A DNA stretch of 64,000 nucleotides, from positions 1,860,001 through 1,924,000 of the forward strand of contig JANCIK010000008.1 in NCBI GenBank assembly GCA_028532985.1. The letters run 5' to 3'. The notes under the pieces were generated by a model that was given only the letters and a program-made list of their open reading frames with translations, was not told the DNA's origin and searched no databases. Every line of letters starts with the position of its first letter. Within the stretch, counting starts at the first letter, position 1. The position numbers were made by a program, and so were the translations under genes. This document shows positions 9,799 to 21,053 of the stretch, piece by piece. The DNA comes from Stropharia rugosoannulata (lineage: Eukaryota; Basidiomycota; Agaricomycetes; Agaricales; Strophariaceae).

Positions 9799-10573
9799 AT
9801 GCAGCTCAAATATTCATACCTTGCAGCTGCCCTGCTAGGGTGCATAATCTCTGTCGCCGCAACACCCATTAATGTACAGGGTAATTAATATCGTTGTTCA
9901 AACGATTACAATATGTGTTCTCATTACGTTGCAGACGTTCCTTCAAAGCGCCGCATATTCAACTACGAGCCTGATCTAGGTAAATATGGTTCTTATATGT
10001 ATGTCAGAGTCTACAACAAGAATATTTACCATTGGGCATTACATTAGACGTCATTAGCAGGAGAAGTAAGCATTTTCGAACCTTATAATTTACCAACGTG
10101 AAACCTGATATTAAATTACAGGCGATGCAACACTTGTAGAGTACGTTCAACGCAGTGAATATGACAGCGACAAGGCTCTTGGAGCTTTCGGAAAGCGAGA
10201 TCCCGCTACAGACAAAGCCCTAGGAGCGTTTGGAAAGCGTGAGCCGGCGACAGACAAAGCGCTTGGAGCATTCGGCAAACGAGAGGCGGCTACGGACAAA
10301 ACGCTGGGAGCATTTGGAAAACGTGAAGCTTCCACAGACAAGGCATTAGGGGCGTTTGGAAAACGCGAACCTGCTACAGATAAGGCTTTAGGAGCTTTTG
10401 GCAGACGTGAAGCGTCCACCGACAAAGTTTTAGGTGCATTTGGAAAACGCGGGCCGTCTGAGGCTATAGACAGGCCGTGTTTCACTGGAAGAGACGAAGT
10501 AGCACGTGGAGCATTTGGAAAGAGGGATCCATTGGGAGCTACAGAAGATGTGAACTGCAAAATCATCATATGA
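9799..10573 (+). CDS. Secreted Kex2-processed repeat precursor peptide (RiPP/KEP-like)
   Basis: Predicted 198 residues from four exons (9799-9880, 9935-9979, 10048-10065, 10122-10573), all in frame. Residues 1-21 form a signal peptide (hydrophobic LAAALLGCIISVAA). A short pro-region holds dibasic sites KRR (32-34) and RR (47-48). Residues 60-158 contain seven tandem units; the last six are 14 residues each with consensus E-P/A-A/S-T-D-K-A-L-G-A-F-G-K-R, the KR being RR in one. A diverged 25-residue unit follows with a single Cys and the ending ARGAFGKR, then a 15-residue tail ending CKIII. Kex2 would cut after each KR and Kex1 trim the basic residues, releasing several near-identical peptides of about 12 residues. 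Codons vary between units while residues do not, which points to selection on the peptide. The nearby UstYa-like gene supports a modified-peptide (dikaritin/victorin-like) product; an unmodified signalling peptide is the alternative. It is not a known pheromone precursor: the tail is one residue off a CaaX box. Confidence 0.88.
10154..10525 (+). repeat. In-frame tandem repeat array encoding LGAFGKR units
   Basis: The first unit ends at 10198. Six 42-bp units follow at 10199-10240, 10241-10282, 10283-10324, 10325-10366, 10367-10408 and 10409-10450, then a diverged unit at 10451-10525. Many third codon positions differ between units, so the array is not a recent slippage product. Confidence 0.92.
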
Positions 10574-13411
10574 AGTCAAATAAGGAGCATTTGGAATTGG
10601 AAACACCAGTCATTGGACGATGACGGAGGACTCTTGTGCATTTAGCAAGCACTATGCTTAGGAAACTTGGTTGTTTAGCGCTAGATAGTACAGTATTTTA
10701 CCTCTCTCTTTCTTTTTTCCTACATTTATTCTACAACTGATTTTATAAAACACAATGTTACATAAATGGTGTGGTACTCACGGCCCGCGGGAAATGAATG
10801 GGCGTGCGAAGCTAGTGCGTAAGCATCATTGCACCCGGACACCGTCCGTGGACTGTTCGCCCCGCTCCAAGCCCGGCATTCAACTATTCTTGCTTTCCAC
10901 TGCCACACATGTCCCGGTCTCCAGCTACTGATGCGGTTCAGTTTCTCTTTCTTAGCTCGAATGGACCGCTGAGAGTCTGAATGCACCCCATCTCCGACCA
11001 TCTTCTGTTCCACAGCCAACCGCATCTACCTATGATCGCTTGCCTTTGACATCTGTTAACCTAATTGCCCGTCAGTCGCTTCCTCACTCTCTGGGACTGG
11101 CCTCCGTGAACCCCTCTCTTGCAAGGCTCTTCCTGCGCTCGCGCGTCACCCGAGAGTCCCATTCGTGCGCACGGCGTCGTGAGTATCAGTATCAGCCGTG
11201 TTTTGTTTCTTCCAGCATACACGCGACTTCGTAGACATGTCGGACAGCCAAAGTTCGTGCCAGGCAAAGATTCCAGTTGCAGAGATAGATTACGCCAGAG
11301 GATGGTCATGCGCAGGTGGACGCGCATAGAGTCGGTGACAAAAGGAGACGAAGGGCAGACTGTAGGACAAGGCGTGGCCGCGCAAGGTACTATGCGCGGG
11401 TACAGGTCATGGGCGTGCCCGACGAGGAGCGGTATCAGAGCATTACCAGGAACGTCTAGAAACAGCCGGCACGTCCGCCATGTGGAGAGCACGAGCTCGG
11501 GAGAGCAGAACAGATAAGACACTAAAACCATTAAAGATATCCCCTTGCCAACTTGAGGATCGGAGCCAGGGAGAGCATGCCCACCAAGAAACAGTTTTTA
11601 GTATGCGTACAGTAAATGTACAGCATCAGCACCATGCCAGACAAAGTGCAAGGTGCAAATGCGGCGCGCAGGACCAGGGCCACCACCCGCGCGCTCTCCA
11701 AGACGAAGGCACAGAAGGCGCGGCCGCATGCTCGACAAGAGACGGTTACTACAGAGAACGAGACGCAAGGGCACAAGCGCGGGAGATCAGACTCGCAAGC
11801 AGACAGCCAGCATGGATGCCGACCGTTGCCCCCGTCCCAGACACGAGATAGCGGCGCGCACTGCGAGGGCATACCAAAGGCGCGCACAGATACTCAGCAA
11901 GAGACAAAAACGTCCCGTACGTACGCTTGCCAGGACGAGCGCACGGGCGCGGGAAAGCAGACCCACCGGGAGATGTCCTATACGCATGGAGACTGAGCAC
12001 AATTCTGGACGCAAGATACAGGCGGTGAGAGCGGCGCGCACGATGCGGCTGGACGAAGATACGTCTGCTCATATTTATGCACTTGTCAGTGCTCAAGCTC
12101 AAGCATAAGTAGACGTGCGGCAACGTACCTCACTGCCTCGTTGCGCTCTCCCTCGCCCATCTGCAGCGCGTACGCATCCTGCATCTCAGACTTGGTTTTG
12201 CCGACAAACAACGAGTTGTTGCTTCTGGGGTCCGTTTCTGTTGCTTTCTCGGTACCGAAGAGGATAGAAATAAAACATCTCCCTGTTGTTGGCGTTAGCG
12301 GCATCACCCAGCCCTTACCGGTCCCCTTGCAACAACGTCATTCAACTTAAACCGAAGTTCTGCTCTTTTACTTTTTTTTCAAATTGTTCTGATACTATTT
12401 GATTTTGTCTCTGCAAACGCTTGTACTATGTTCAGTACAAGCGCTCTCATGCAGCATGTTACACCGGAGAACCTCGTGTACCAGCCTAAGTGTGTACCGA
12501 CCAAAGTCGATATTTGAAAATCCAGTGCACATATTTCAGGCATTGCCGCTTCGCGGAGCTCTTCTCACAGTTTGATCAAATATTACTGCCCATCTATTTT
12601 ACGTATTGAAGTAATTTTGATCAGCTGTGTCAAAGGCGGTTGCACCACATTGTAGAGACAAAACGTGAGAGTCGAAGCTTTAAGCCATATTGCTTATCTC
12701 TGCATTTGTGATTCATCATGTCAGTCTTATCTTCTCAACTTACAATCCCTAGGGTTTTTTTAGACTCATTGGTGTCTTTTTATTTTTGCATTTAGAAATG
12801 ATATGTGACATGGAACTTGGTTCATGCGTCCGCGTCAATGTTATATTCCGCTCTCATGCGGAGCGCTGAGCGCTGAGCGGTCTTGGCACTGTCTAAGGTG
12901 TCTATCTGTACGATTTGAAGCGAAGCGTTTCACTAACTGATATGAAAGCTGATAAATGATTGCTACATAATTCGAGACTGGACTAAACACCAATCCATGT
13001 ATTGTTGATCCCCATGGCGTGTAATACTTTTCAGTAGTTCTTGAAGGTCTCCAACGATGAATTTAAGCTATAGAATCTCTCGTGTGAACAAAACGGACCT
13101 GTATATGGCAGATACGGCTTAGCGAATCCTCTGTGGCACTCAAAGGCAATGTCGAATGACAAGTGACCTGGCTTCTTAGAAAAATGATAAATTACACTCC
13201 ACGGTTGGACTGTAGTCAGATGAATGATGTACACTAGTTACTGTCAAAGCTATCTTTTTGGATGAAGCAGGAAGTGCACCGAGTACCAGAATAGCTACCT
13301 GGAACACTATAAAGGTTCAATACGTTATCCACACACTGTCTATCTCCCAGGTTCTACTGCTTACTAGTAGAGTACCGAAGCAAGGATAACTGACCACTTT
13401 TATTGTTAATC
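10574..13411. other. Gene-free region with a GC-rich block
   Basis: The block from about 11040 to 12130 is much richer in GC than its surroundings and has overlapping open frames on both strands, a base-composition effect rather than evidence for genes. It contains the degenerate repeats listed separately. From 12350 to 13400 the sequence is AT-rich with no coding signal I can support. Confidence 0.45.
11640..12060. repeat. Degenerate tandem repeats with about 185-bp period
   Basis: The 10-mer GCGGCGCGCA occurs at 11661, 11851 and 12031 (spacing 190 and 180), each preceded by a CAGACA/GGACGCAAGATA-like segment. Secondary anchors recur with similar spacing: CAAGAGAC near 11735 and 11898, and CGCGGGA near 11778 and 11948. 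Units are strongly diverged. Origin is unknown; an old minisatellite or transposon remnant is possible. Confidence 0.4.
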
Positions 13412-14637
13412 ATGGCGTCACTGACTTCCGAAGAGTTATACCAAGGATCAATTGTCACCTACGTTGCAATTGGCGCTCTTACGGTACGTTCCTACTCGTA
13501 ATCCAGTAATATTCTAACTTTGCGCGACCACTCCGAAATGTAGGCGTTCATATGGGATATGTTTGATAATATTCCTGATGATTACATCCTTTGCATGAAC
13601 TCTAAGTGGTCAAATAAGCCTTTATTGGTTTACTTTCTTTCGAGGTTCGTTTCAGGGAGATATAAATTACATATTAGGCTTTCTTATACATTCATTATAT
13701 TGTTCAGAGTTGGTACTTTGGGATTTGCACTATCATCGGTTATTTTTATGAGTATGCACTTATATCTTGAAGGTCACATATATCATGACTGACTGATTAC
13801 ACCTCGAAAGCTGCCCCAACTGGTCATTGCGCCTTCTTCTCAAAGCTTGTTCACGCATGGTGTCCTCTCTCCATTTCTCTGAGCGCTCTGCTCTTTTTCT
13901 TCCGAGTTCGTGCAATCTACAATGGGAACAAGTACATCGTGGCATTCTTCTCATTCTCCTGGCTCTTCCTACTGTCTGCATCGACTTCTATTCCCGTTGG
14001 ATCTTACGGGACAGAAAGCGGGTCAACGAAGTTCTGCAAAACTCTTGCACCTGCACGATACACATATATGGGTATTCTCTGCCCACTCGCATACGATACC
14101 TTGGTCGTTCTGGCAATATCGTGGCGTATATACAACTCGTTTGGCCCACTTGAAGAAAGAGAGCCTGGCAGAAGGCTGAATATACTTGGCAAGAGTTTAC
14201 CATCATTTAGCAGGAGTTTAATAGTCGACACTCAACGATATTATCTGTGAGTTATACAGTGCACTCCATTTGGCCTATCACGCTTATGTGACAAAATTAC
14301 TAGAGTTACTCTCATTGCCGGTATCGTGGTCGCCATCTTGTCGTTCCACGCAGCAGTTCCTGCCCTGCTACGGCCGGTTTCCGGTGTCCCATATATTGTA
14401 GTCGTCAATCTTATGGCCTGCCGTGTTTATCGGCGTACAAGACTGGGATATATCAGAGAAACCCAATTCTCCACCCATTCACACCACGTTGCTGAAAGCG
14501 GTGGCCTGTATCCCATGACATTCTCACCTCCATCCTCTGCTTCTCAAATCAAATCCTCTACTTCTCAAATCAAAACAGCAGAGGTCACTTTACACTTGAC
14601 GGAGGTAGACTCTAACTCTAGGGTAGGGGTGTGCTGA
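13412..14637 (+). CDS. DUF6533-family seven-helix membrane protein, copy A
   Basis: Start MASLTSEELYQGS at 13412. Exons join as YVAIGALT / AFIWDMFDNIPDDY...VYFLSR / VGTLGFALSSVIFM / APTGHCAFFSKLVHAWCPLSIS... / VTLIAGIVVAILSF..., with introns of about 55-65 nt. Helices are visible at YVAIGALTAFIWD, VGTLGFALSSVIFM, LSISLSALLFFFRVRAIY, IVAFFSFSWLFLLSA, YMGILCPLAYDTLVVLAISWRIY, LIAGIVVAILSFHAAVPALL and VPYIVVVNLMACRVYR, followed by a Ser/Thr-rich cytosolic tail ending RVGVC. DUF6533 proteins are abundant in mushrooms and of unknown function; the fold looks receptor-like. It is a tandem paralogue of the gene at 15773-16991, with the same intron positions. Confidence 0.82.
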
Positions 14638-15772
14638 TTATCGGGTCAAGGAACAATGTATAATCACGTCACTGCTTAATTATAACAAGACCTTACGTTT
14701 ACATAGCTTATGCTACATGCATTTGAACAAGCATCGTGAGATCTACATAGGTTAACATCTCGAGAGAAATAGAACCATTTCGTTATGCTGTCTACACTCT
14801 GCTGAACAATTCTTGTTGCTATTTCGTGCCTCCTTATTTTTGGGTTAAGAAAATGACGCGATTTGCACCATTTTGCGGTCTTTAATCCTACTAGTGGTAA
14901 TGGCGTCCACTATACTAGTAGTAAGACCACTGAGTGGTGGCCACGGTACTAACAGATATATTAATGTCCCAATCAAGCGGACTCTTCTCATAAGGGCTTA
15001 AATTGGAAGGGACCCTGTCTGGTCTTGCTTCAGGGGAAGCAATGGATCAGAATCGTTACACAAATTGCATATGCTATGAGAATCCCGTGACATATACTTA
15101 TGTTAAATCATCATTTTGATATCAAAGGTCTGCTTGAAAGCTCCTAAAAATAGGACTCCTCTTTGTACACTCCCACTGTCTGTATCACGCCACTCCAGCA
15201 GTCCTAAGTATGGTAGTTGTCACAATAATAAATCATTTGCCAGACAGATATTCACGTACGTGCGTTCAATATCAATGTTCAATGTTCAATATTAAATACT
15301 ATACCATTACACTGACATACTTGAAATGATAAATTAACAGTCAAATAGTACTACCTTTAGGTAGGTAGGTAGAGTGTTGTAACTCGCATATCTAGGTTCA
15401 ATATACAGTGCATGAGATTATCTACTAGTATTTATATCTGAGACGTAGTCAACCCTAGTTATTCTTGAGAAGGGTCCTTGATATCACAGTGTAAGACCAT
15501 ATAGTGGAGAAGACTTTATAGTTTCCTGTATCACGATCATCGGCTTACACGCACTCTCCTGATATGCTCCCAATATGCCTGATCGTTTTCAATCACTATT
15601 CAATTATTCATTGACCATCTGATATGATATCTGCAAGCAATCCGTGAGGAGTATTAATAGTTTGGGTCGTTGAAATAAAAGGCCAGTTCACTGCGGCAAT
15701 TGGACTTATCGCAGTCATTCTGCATTCTGGTCTGGTATCCTACTCAGTGCTCAGCTCATCGAATCACCTTCA
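14638..15772. other. AT-rich intergenic region between the DUF6533 copies
   Basis: No coding structure. It holds an 8-bp perfect inverted repeat CTACTAGT/ACTAGTAG at 14888-14921, a repeated CAATGTT microsatellite near 15265-15295 and a (GTAG)n run near 15357-15371. Confidence 0.45.
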
Positions 15773-16991
15773 ATGTCGACTGTATTGTCAAACCTGTCTT
15801 CCGAAGAAATATACCAAGGGTCCATAGTCACTTATGTCGCCATCGGCACTCTGACAGTACGGCATCGACGGTGCAATTTCTATGACCCACAATCACATAC
15901 TTACTTTTATTACTTTCCCCTTTACAGGCCTTTATCTGGGATGCGTTTGAAAACATTCGCAGTGACTATACCTTGTGTATCAATTCAAGGTGGTCAAACC
16001 GACCTTTGCAGGTTTACTTTCTTTCCAGGTAAGCACAGTACGAGCGTTAAATTTTTACCAATCTGTCTTACTAACGACTAACAGGATTTCAACTTTCGGG
16101 TTTGCATTTTCGTCGGCAATTTTTATGAGTATGTCGTTTATCTCTTCCAGAGGCGTGCCTCAGGTAGCTAACGTTAGTTCTTTTAAAGCCGCACCAACAG
16201 GAAACTGCCCATTTTTTTCAAAACTTGTCCACACCTGGTGCCCCCTTGCCATTTCTCTAAGTGCCCTTCTCTTCCTCTTTCGCGTCCGGGCGATTTATAA
16301 CGGCAACAAATTCATTGTCTCCTTCTTTTCCTTTTGTTGGCTCTTCGTCTTCGCAGCATCAATTTCTATCCCAATTGGATCACACGGTGCGCAAAACGGA
16401 TCAACTAAGTTCTGCAAGACAATCGCATCTCCCAGGTATACTTTGATGGGGATCCTGTCTCCACTTGCATACGATACCTTGATATTTTTGGCCATATCAT
16501 GGCGCATGTACAACTCGTTTGGGGTTGACACGGCGGGGGGGATGAAGTTGGTTATATTAGGCAAGAATCTTCCAGCATTTAGCAGGAGCCTTGTTTTAGA
16601 TGGCCAACGTTACTATCTGTGAGTTGACTTTGGCGCCACTTCGTATGTGATAAGTAATCATCTTCTGCTGCCTAGGTTCACCGTTGTTACTGGTGTCGTT
16701 GTCACTATTTTGGCGTTCCACCCGGCCATCCCCGCACTGCTGAGGCCAGTATCATACGTCCCATACATTGTCATTGTAAACCTCATGGGTTGTCGGGTGT
16801 ATCGGAGTACAAGGCTACGAGCTATAAAAGAGAATCAACTGTCGACAGTTTCGGGGCAGGTTGTTGGAAAGGAGCCCCTTTACCCAATAACATTCTCGCC
16901 ACCTTCATCTACCTCTCAGTTTGAGGACCAAGATAGGAACATGCCAACGCCGAAGGGGAATGATTCGAGTTGTAGTACTTCCATGTGTTAG
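15773..16991 (+). CDS. DUF6533-family seven-helix membrane protein, copy B
   Basis: Start MSTVLSNLSSEEIYQGS at 15773. The exon plan is the same as copy A: TYVAIGTLT / AFIWDAFENIRSDY...VYFLSR / ISTFGFAFSSAIFM / APTGNCPFFSKLVHTWCPLAIS... / FTVVTGVVVTILAFHPAIPALL, ending GNDSSCSTSMC. Seven hydrophobic segments are present, and ISWRMYNSFG and PAFSRSLVLDGQRYYL match copy A closely. The intron after exon 3 (ATGAGTATGTCG...) is longer than in copy A. The two copies clearly arose by tandem duplication. Function is unknown; a cell-surface or organelle receptor is only a topological guess. Confidence 0.85.
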
Positions 16992-17258
16992 TAGAGGCAC
17001 AAAGAAGCTAGGGTGTAGACCATAAAGCAGCCCTTACTTAATTCATTTGTCCGACCGTCGAAAAACACGCGATTGAGGGGGAAGCGCTATGAACATGAGT
17101 ACCAGGTTAAATAAAATATTAGAGAAGATCAAGGTACATTGGTCAAATATAATCAGAGACTTCCCCGTCTCCTATACTCCGGGCTGATTAGCAGGACCAT
17201 GTTTCCCAGTCCTACACACTGCCTTCGCGATTGATTAATACGAGCAAAGAAGGCCTAC

Positions 17259-19974
17259 CTATGATTGCGCGTTCTTTAAGCGCTTCGTCAGCCCTCCTGC
17301 AAAAGCGACAGCCAAAGCTAGTAGAAACCATTTTCCCCACCATTTGCTTTGTACACCACCCGGAGGGGGAGGACCCGTAGGCCTTGCGGGGAGCCTGGGC
17401 AATAGGCGGAGGGGCTGGTCTTTGCTGCTTGCCTGGATATCGGAAGTAAGGTGTGATTGGCGAGGTAGGCGAGGTCGATATAGAGAAAGGGCAGATAATA
17501 TTAGAAAGGCGTTAGTAAATGTATATGCATAAGGCACCACCACGTACGCTGTATGGTGCATAACGGAATTTGAGGATGACGTCGACCCTGTTTGTACACA
17601 GTCCAGTGAGCAATCTGCGGGGTGAGGCGGAGAAAGAGATGAAGAATAGGCTTACCAACTGGGTGAATCAATAGAAGTGCGCAGATGGGTGAACATGTCG
17701 AAGGTAAACTTGCCAGTGTGGTGACCGTCTGTATTTCGAAATACGGTGGTGAATGGGCAATCCAGGAGGCTCAACAAAAAATCAGAACGTACATCCACTA
17801 GGTCCGATACCACCGAACGGCATCCCGTCAACTAAAGAACACAAATACAACATGAGCACCCTATATGAAGCTCTACGTGCTCCCGAATAACTTACTCCCG
17901 GGGTGAATAACGGTCTCGTTGGCAATCACAGCTCCGCTTTGCGTTTGGTTAAATAGTTTCGACTTCACCTTTTCGTCTTGCGCGAAGACGTATAGAGCAA
18001 GAGGATGGTCCCTTTGAAGTCACGAATGTATATCAGCATAGTGATGCGGCCGGCAGTGGAGTGAAGAAATATACCGAGCGTTAATAAACTTGATGGCCTC
18101 GTCAAGGTCTTCAACGGGGACAACGGGGAGCAGGGGACCAAAGATCTCACTGAACGTAATCAATATACGCATGAATGAACAATACATGTAGACAAAGATA
18201 CTCACTCGCTCATCAACGAGTCGTCGCCATTGACGTCTTTCACCAGGGTCGGTGCTATAAACTTGTTTTCTTTATTCATGTCCCCTCCAAATACGATTGT
18301 GCCCTTTGTATTCTCCAGCATATGCGCGATGCGCGCCGTTGCCTGGGGAGATACAACGCGACTATAGCTATCTGAGACGGCCGCACGTTTATCGGCGTCA
18401 GGATAGAATTCTTCGTAGCTGTTCAAAAATTAGCATGATGAATTTCATAGTCATTTTGACGTCATGACCAACACTCTGAAAACAAGCAACTCACGTAGCT
18501 TTCATCGCCTCGCAGAATGTGTCCTGGAAAGACTTGGGGACCAAAATGTAGTCTGGGGCAACACAGGTTTGTCCGGCGTTGACTGTCTTTCCCCATAGAA
18601 TACGCCGCACTGAAGTCTTGAGGTCACAAGATGGGTCCACAAATACAGGGGATTTGCCTGTATTTAGTATATATAAGTAAGACTTCCTCCATACACCAGG
18701 TATGAATGACAGGAATGTTGCTCACCTCCCAGTTCAAGCGTCACTGGAGTAAGATGTTTCGCTGCAGCACTTGCAACTATGCGGGCAACGCGTCCGCTCC
18801 CTATTTAGAGAGTAGATTGTTAATTTTGATAGTACCCGTCAATCCGTTGACAGCGCCAATCCATGCAGTTGACATGCGCCACTAACGTCTGGCATGCGAT
18901 GAGGCGAAATCATACACACCTGTATATAGTACTATTCGACAGAGAAGGTCATTACTTATCGTTCGTCGCGGTAATTGGATGAAAATAAGACTCACTGTGA
19001 TCCCACTGCAGATCCAACAACTATTCCCCACCCATACTAACTGTCAACACTAGTCTTACGCAACGAACTGAAGTAAACTTGCCTTCGATGTCTCAGCGAC
19101 CGCGCCATTCACCACGCGCACTACATCCTGGTCGAGATACTTCTCTACCAGTTCGGTCATAAGCGCGCTCGTCGCTGGAGTGGACTCGGCCGGTTTAAGC
19201 ACGGCCGTGCAACCAGCGGCAATGGCGCCAGCCTAAGTTATAAGTAGGTCGATGTAAGTATTGGTGGAGGGACAAAAGGAGATTCCGGGGGGTTATATGG
19301 ACGGCCCTATGCGAATGCAAACGCGCCGAGAACTGTTACCTCCTCCCTTGAACGCGAACGGGCAAGCAACTCCCACTATGCGATCGACATTTCCCCCTAG
19401 CAACTCATCCCTAAGCTTCTCGTCCTGCACCTCGTCCCTCAGACACGGATCGAAAGAAGCCAATACTCACCAGGGGTCCAAGAGTCAACCACACGGGGTA
19501 GTTGAACGGGCTTATGATCAAAACTGTGCCCTTAGGCTCCTTGCGGATTAGGGGTCGCATTGCGAAGAAGTTGATCGAGAAGGCGGGTTTGGTCGGACGA
19601 GCCCACTTTTCGAAGTTCGACAACTGGGTCACCGCCTCCTGTATGGTAGGGATGATGTCCAGCCTGCGGTACGTGAGTCAATGCTGTTTTGCAGTTGTCG
19701 ACGGCGGACTCACATGCGAGATTCGAGGACAGGACGGTGCAAGTCTTCTTGCAATGCCTCTTCGAGGCGCCCCATGTTGTCCTTGAGGAGGTACACGAGC
19801 TGGGTAAGCTGGTACTTGCGGTATGCAAGCGACGTGAGCTTTCCAGAAGCGAATCCAGCGCGCACAGCGTGGCGAATCTAGCAAGAAATTGTTGGACATA
19901 GCGTCCCCCAGAGGAAAGGAAAGACGTACTCCTTCAATCTCCTCGACAGGCGTATAGGTGAGTGTCGTCGTCAT
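17259..19974 (-). CDS. Class-3 aldehyde dehydrogenase (fatty aldehyde type), membrane anchored
   Basis: NAD(P)-dependent oxidation of fatty and other aldehydes to acids. Start [15 protein letters not shown] at 19974, then about ten exons. Landmarks in order: [37 protein letters not shown] (cofactor-binding strand); [24 protein letters not shown] (catalytic Glu motif); [16 protein letters not shown] with the nucleophilic Cys at about 18560; the [12 protein letters not shown] strand; [12 protein letters not shown]; and [16 protein letters not shown]. The tail holds [10 protein letters not shown] and a C-terminal hydrophobic anchor [13 protein letters not shown] before a basic end, as in fungal ER- or peroxisome-bound fatty aldehyde dehydrogenases. 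All key residues are present and no frame breaks were seen. Exon edges in the middle are approximate. Confidence 0.9.
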
Positions 19975-21053
19975 TCTCGATTCTCGTTGTCCTTCAGAGT
20001 TTGCTTTGCGTTTCTAGATCGAGTTCCTGTTGAACTGTGAGCTGAAGATCAGCTGTACGACAGGTGGAATATATGGAAGTAGGAGCAAAGCAGGCAATTG
20101 AACATAACTAGTTGACTCTCGGCACCCACTCAGACGCGTGAGCTATTTCCGGTACCGGGGAACATCCTATATCCGACCGGCGGCCTAAATTAACACAGTA
20201 CACTTGCCTCCCACCACCAGTAGTCAGACGAAGATGATATGGCTCTCTAACAGTCTCCCAATCGCTGAGATATACTCGCAGACATAGTATATGTGATGAT
20301 GGGGTCTCACTAAGATCTCTGCTCACCTTGATACTTGTACGTGGTAAGGCTATTGCCTAGAAGGTAGTTTATGGTCAGTTTGAGATAGTTGCGAACCTGT
20401 CTCACTCCCACGACGGTGCAGCAAGCGCGAGTACAATAATCATATGGCCTGTTAACTTTTAAAGCTTGTGATTTTGCTCAGCGCAAGCACGGCCAAGCAC
20501 GTTCTGAATCCCGTGATGGTATCTCTGCACGCCATTGACAGGCAGCGGCATTCATGCACATGGATGAACATTGCAGAGCAACGCTGACAAAAGTTCTACA
20601 TAAAAAGGCATGACGTATGCTGAATGTAGAAACTCAATGCGATCTAGTACTCTAGAGTCTACAGTAATGAAGTCGACCCGCGCGCCTCACTCAGTCGATT
20701 CGGTTTCTGGATCGAGGTGACTCTATTTTTCTTTCTCTCTATCATGATTATTCGCATATTACCTGCTAGTTCTCAGATAGCCTCAGATTATACAAGCTCT
20801 CCTGACAGCTCAAATGAACAAGCACAGCCAATTTACTGATTACATAGTATGTACTTGAACGAGAGTTTTCTAAGTCAATTAAAAAGGCTGAAGTCCCTGA
20901 GTAAAGTATACGTAAGACTACTAAAAGGAAAAAGTCTAAGCAATATGGAAAGTGTCCAGCTGATGCTGCCGAAAGAAAGTAGATAAATTGTCACAAATGA
21001 TATCTAACAAAGTCAGGTAAAGTCAGTAATTGATCAGGAAAGACTCCATGTTA
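19975..21053. other. Intergenic region upstream of the ALDH gene
   Basis: No gene could be supported. Short frames near 20108-20326 have no splice-linked continuation or domain. The part from 20700 to 21050 is AT-rich and probably holds the 3' flank of the next minus-strand gene. Confidence 0.4.

Noticed and set aside
10147..10569. 140-codon minus-strand frame across the repeat array, with FPNAP repeats
   Set aside because: It is the antisense shadow of the in-frame plus-strand repeats; the plus strand has signal peptide, splice sites and dibasic sites.
10556..10573. C-terminal CKIII as a CaaX prenylation box of a pheromone precursor
   Set aside because: Cys is five residues from the end, not four, and the protein has a signal peptide, unlike basidiomycete mating pheromone precursors.
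11616..12123. Several overlapping open frames of 84-151 codons on both strands
   Set aside because: High GC removes stop codons in all frames; the products are Arg-rich with no splice structure or family resemblance.
14888..14921. Inverted repeat CTACTAGT/ACTAGTAG as terminator or transposon end
   Set aside because: Arms are only 8 bp and no flanking duplication or element body is seen.
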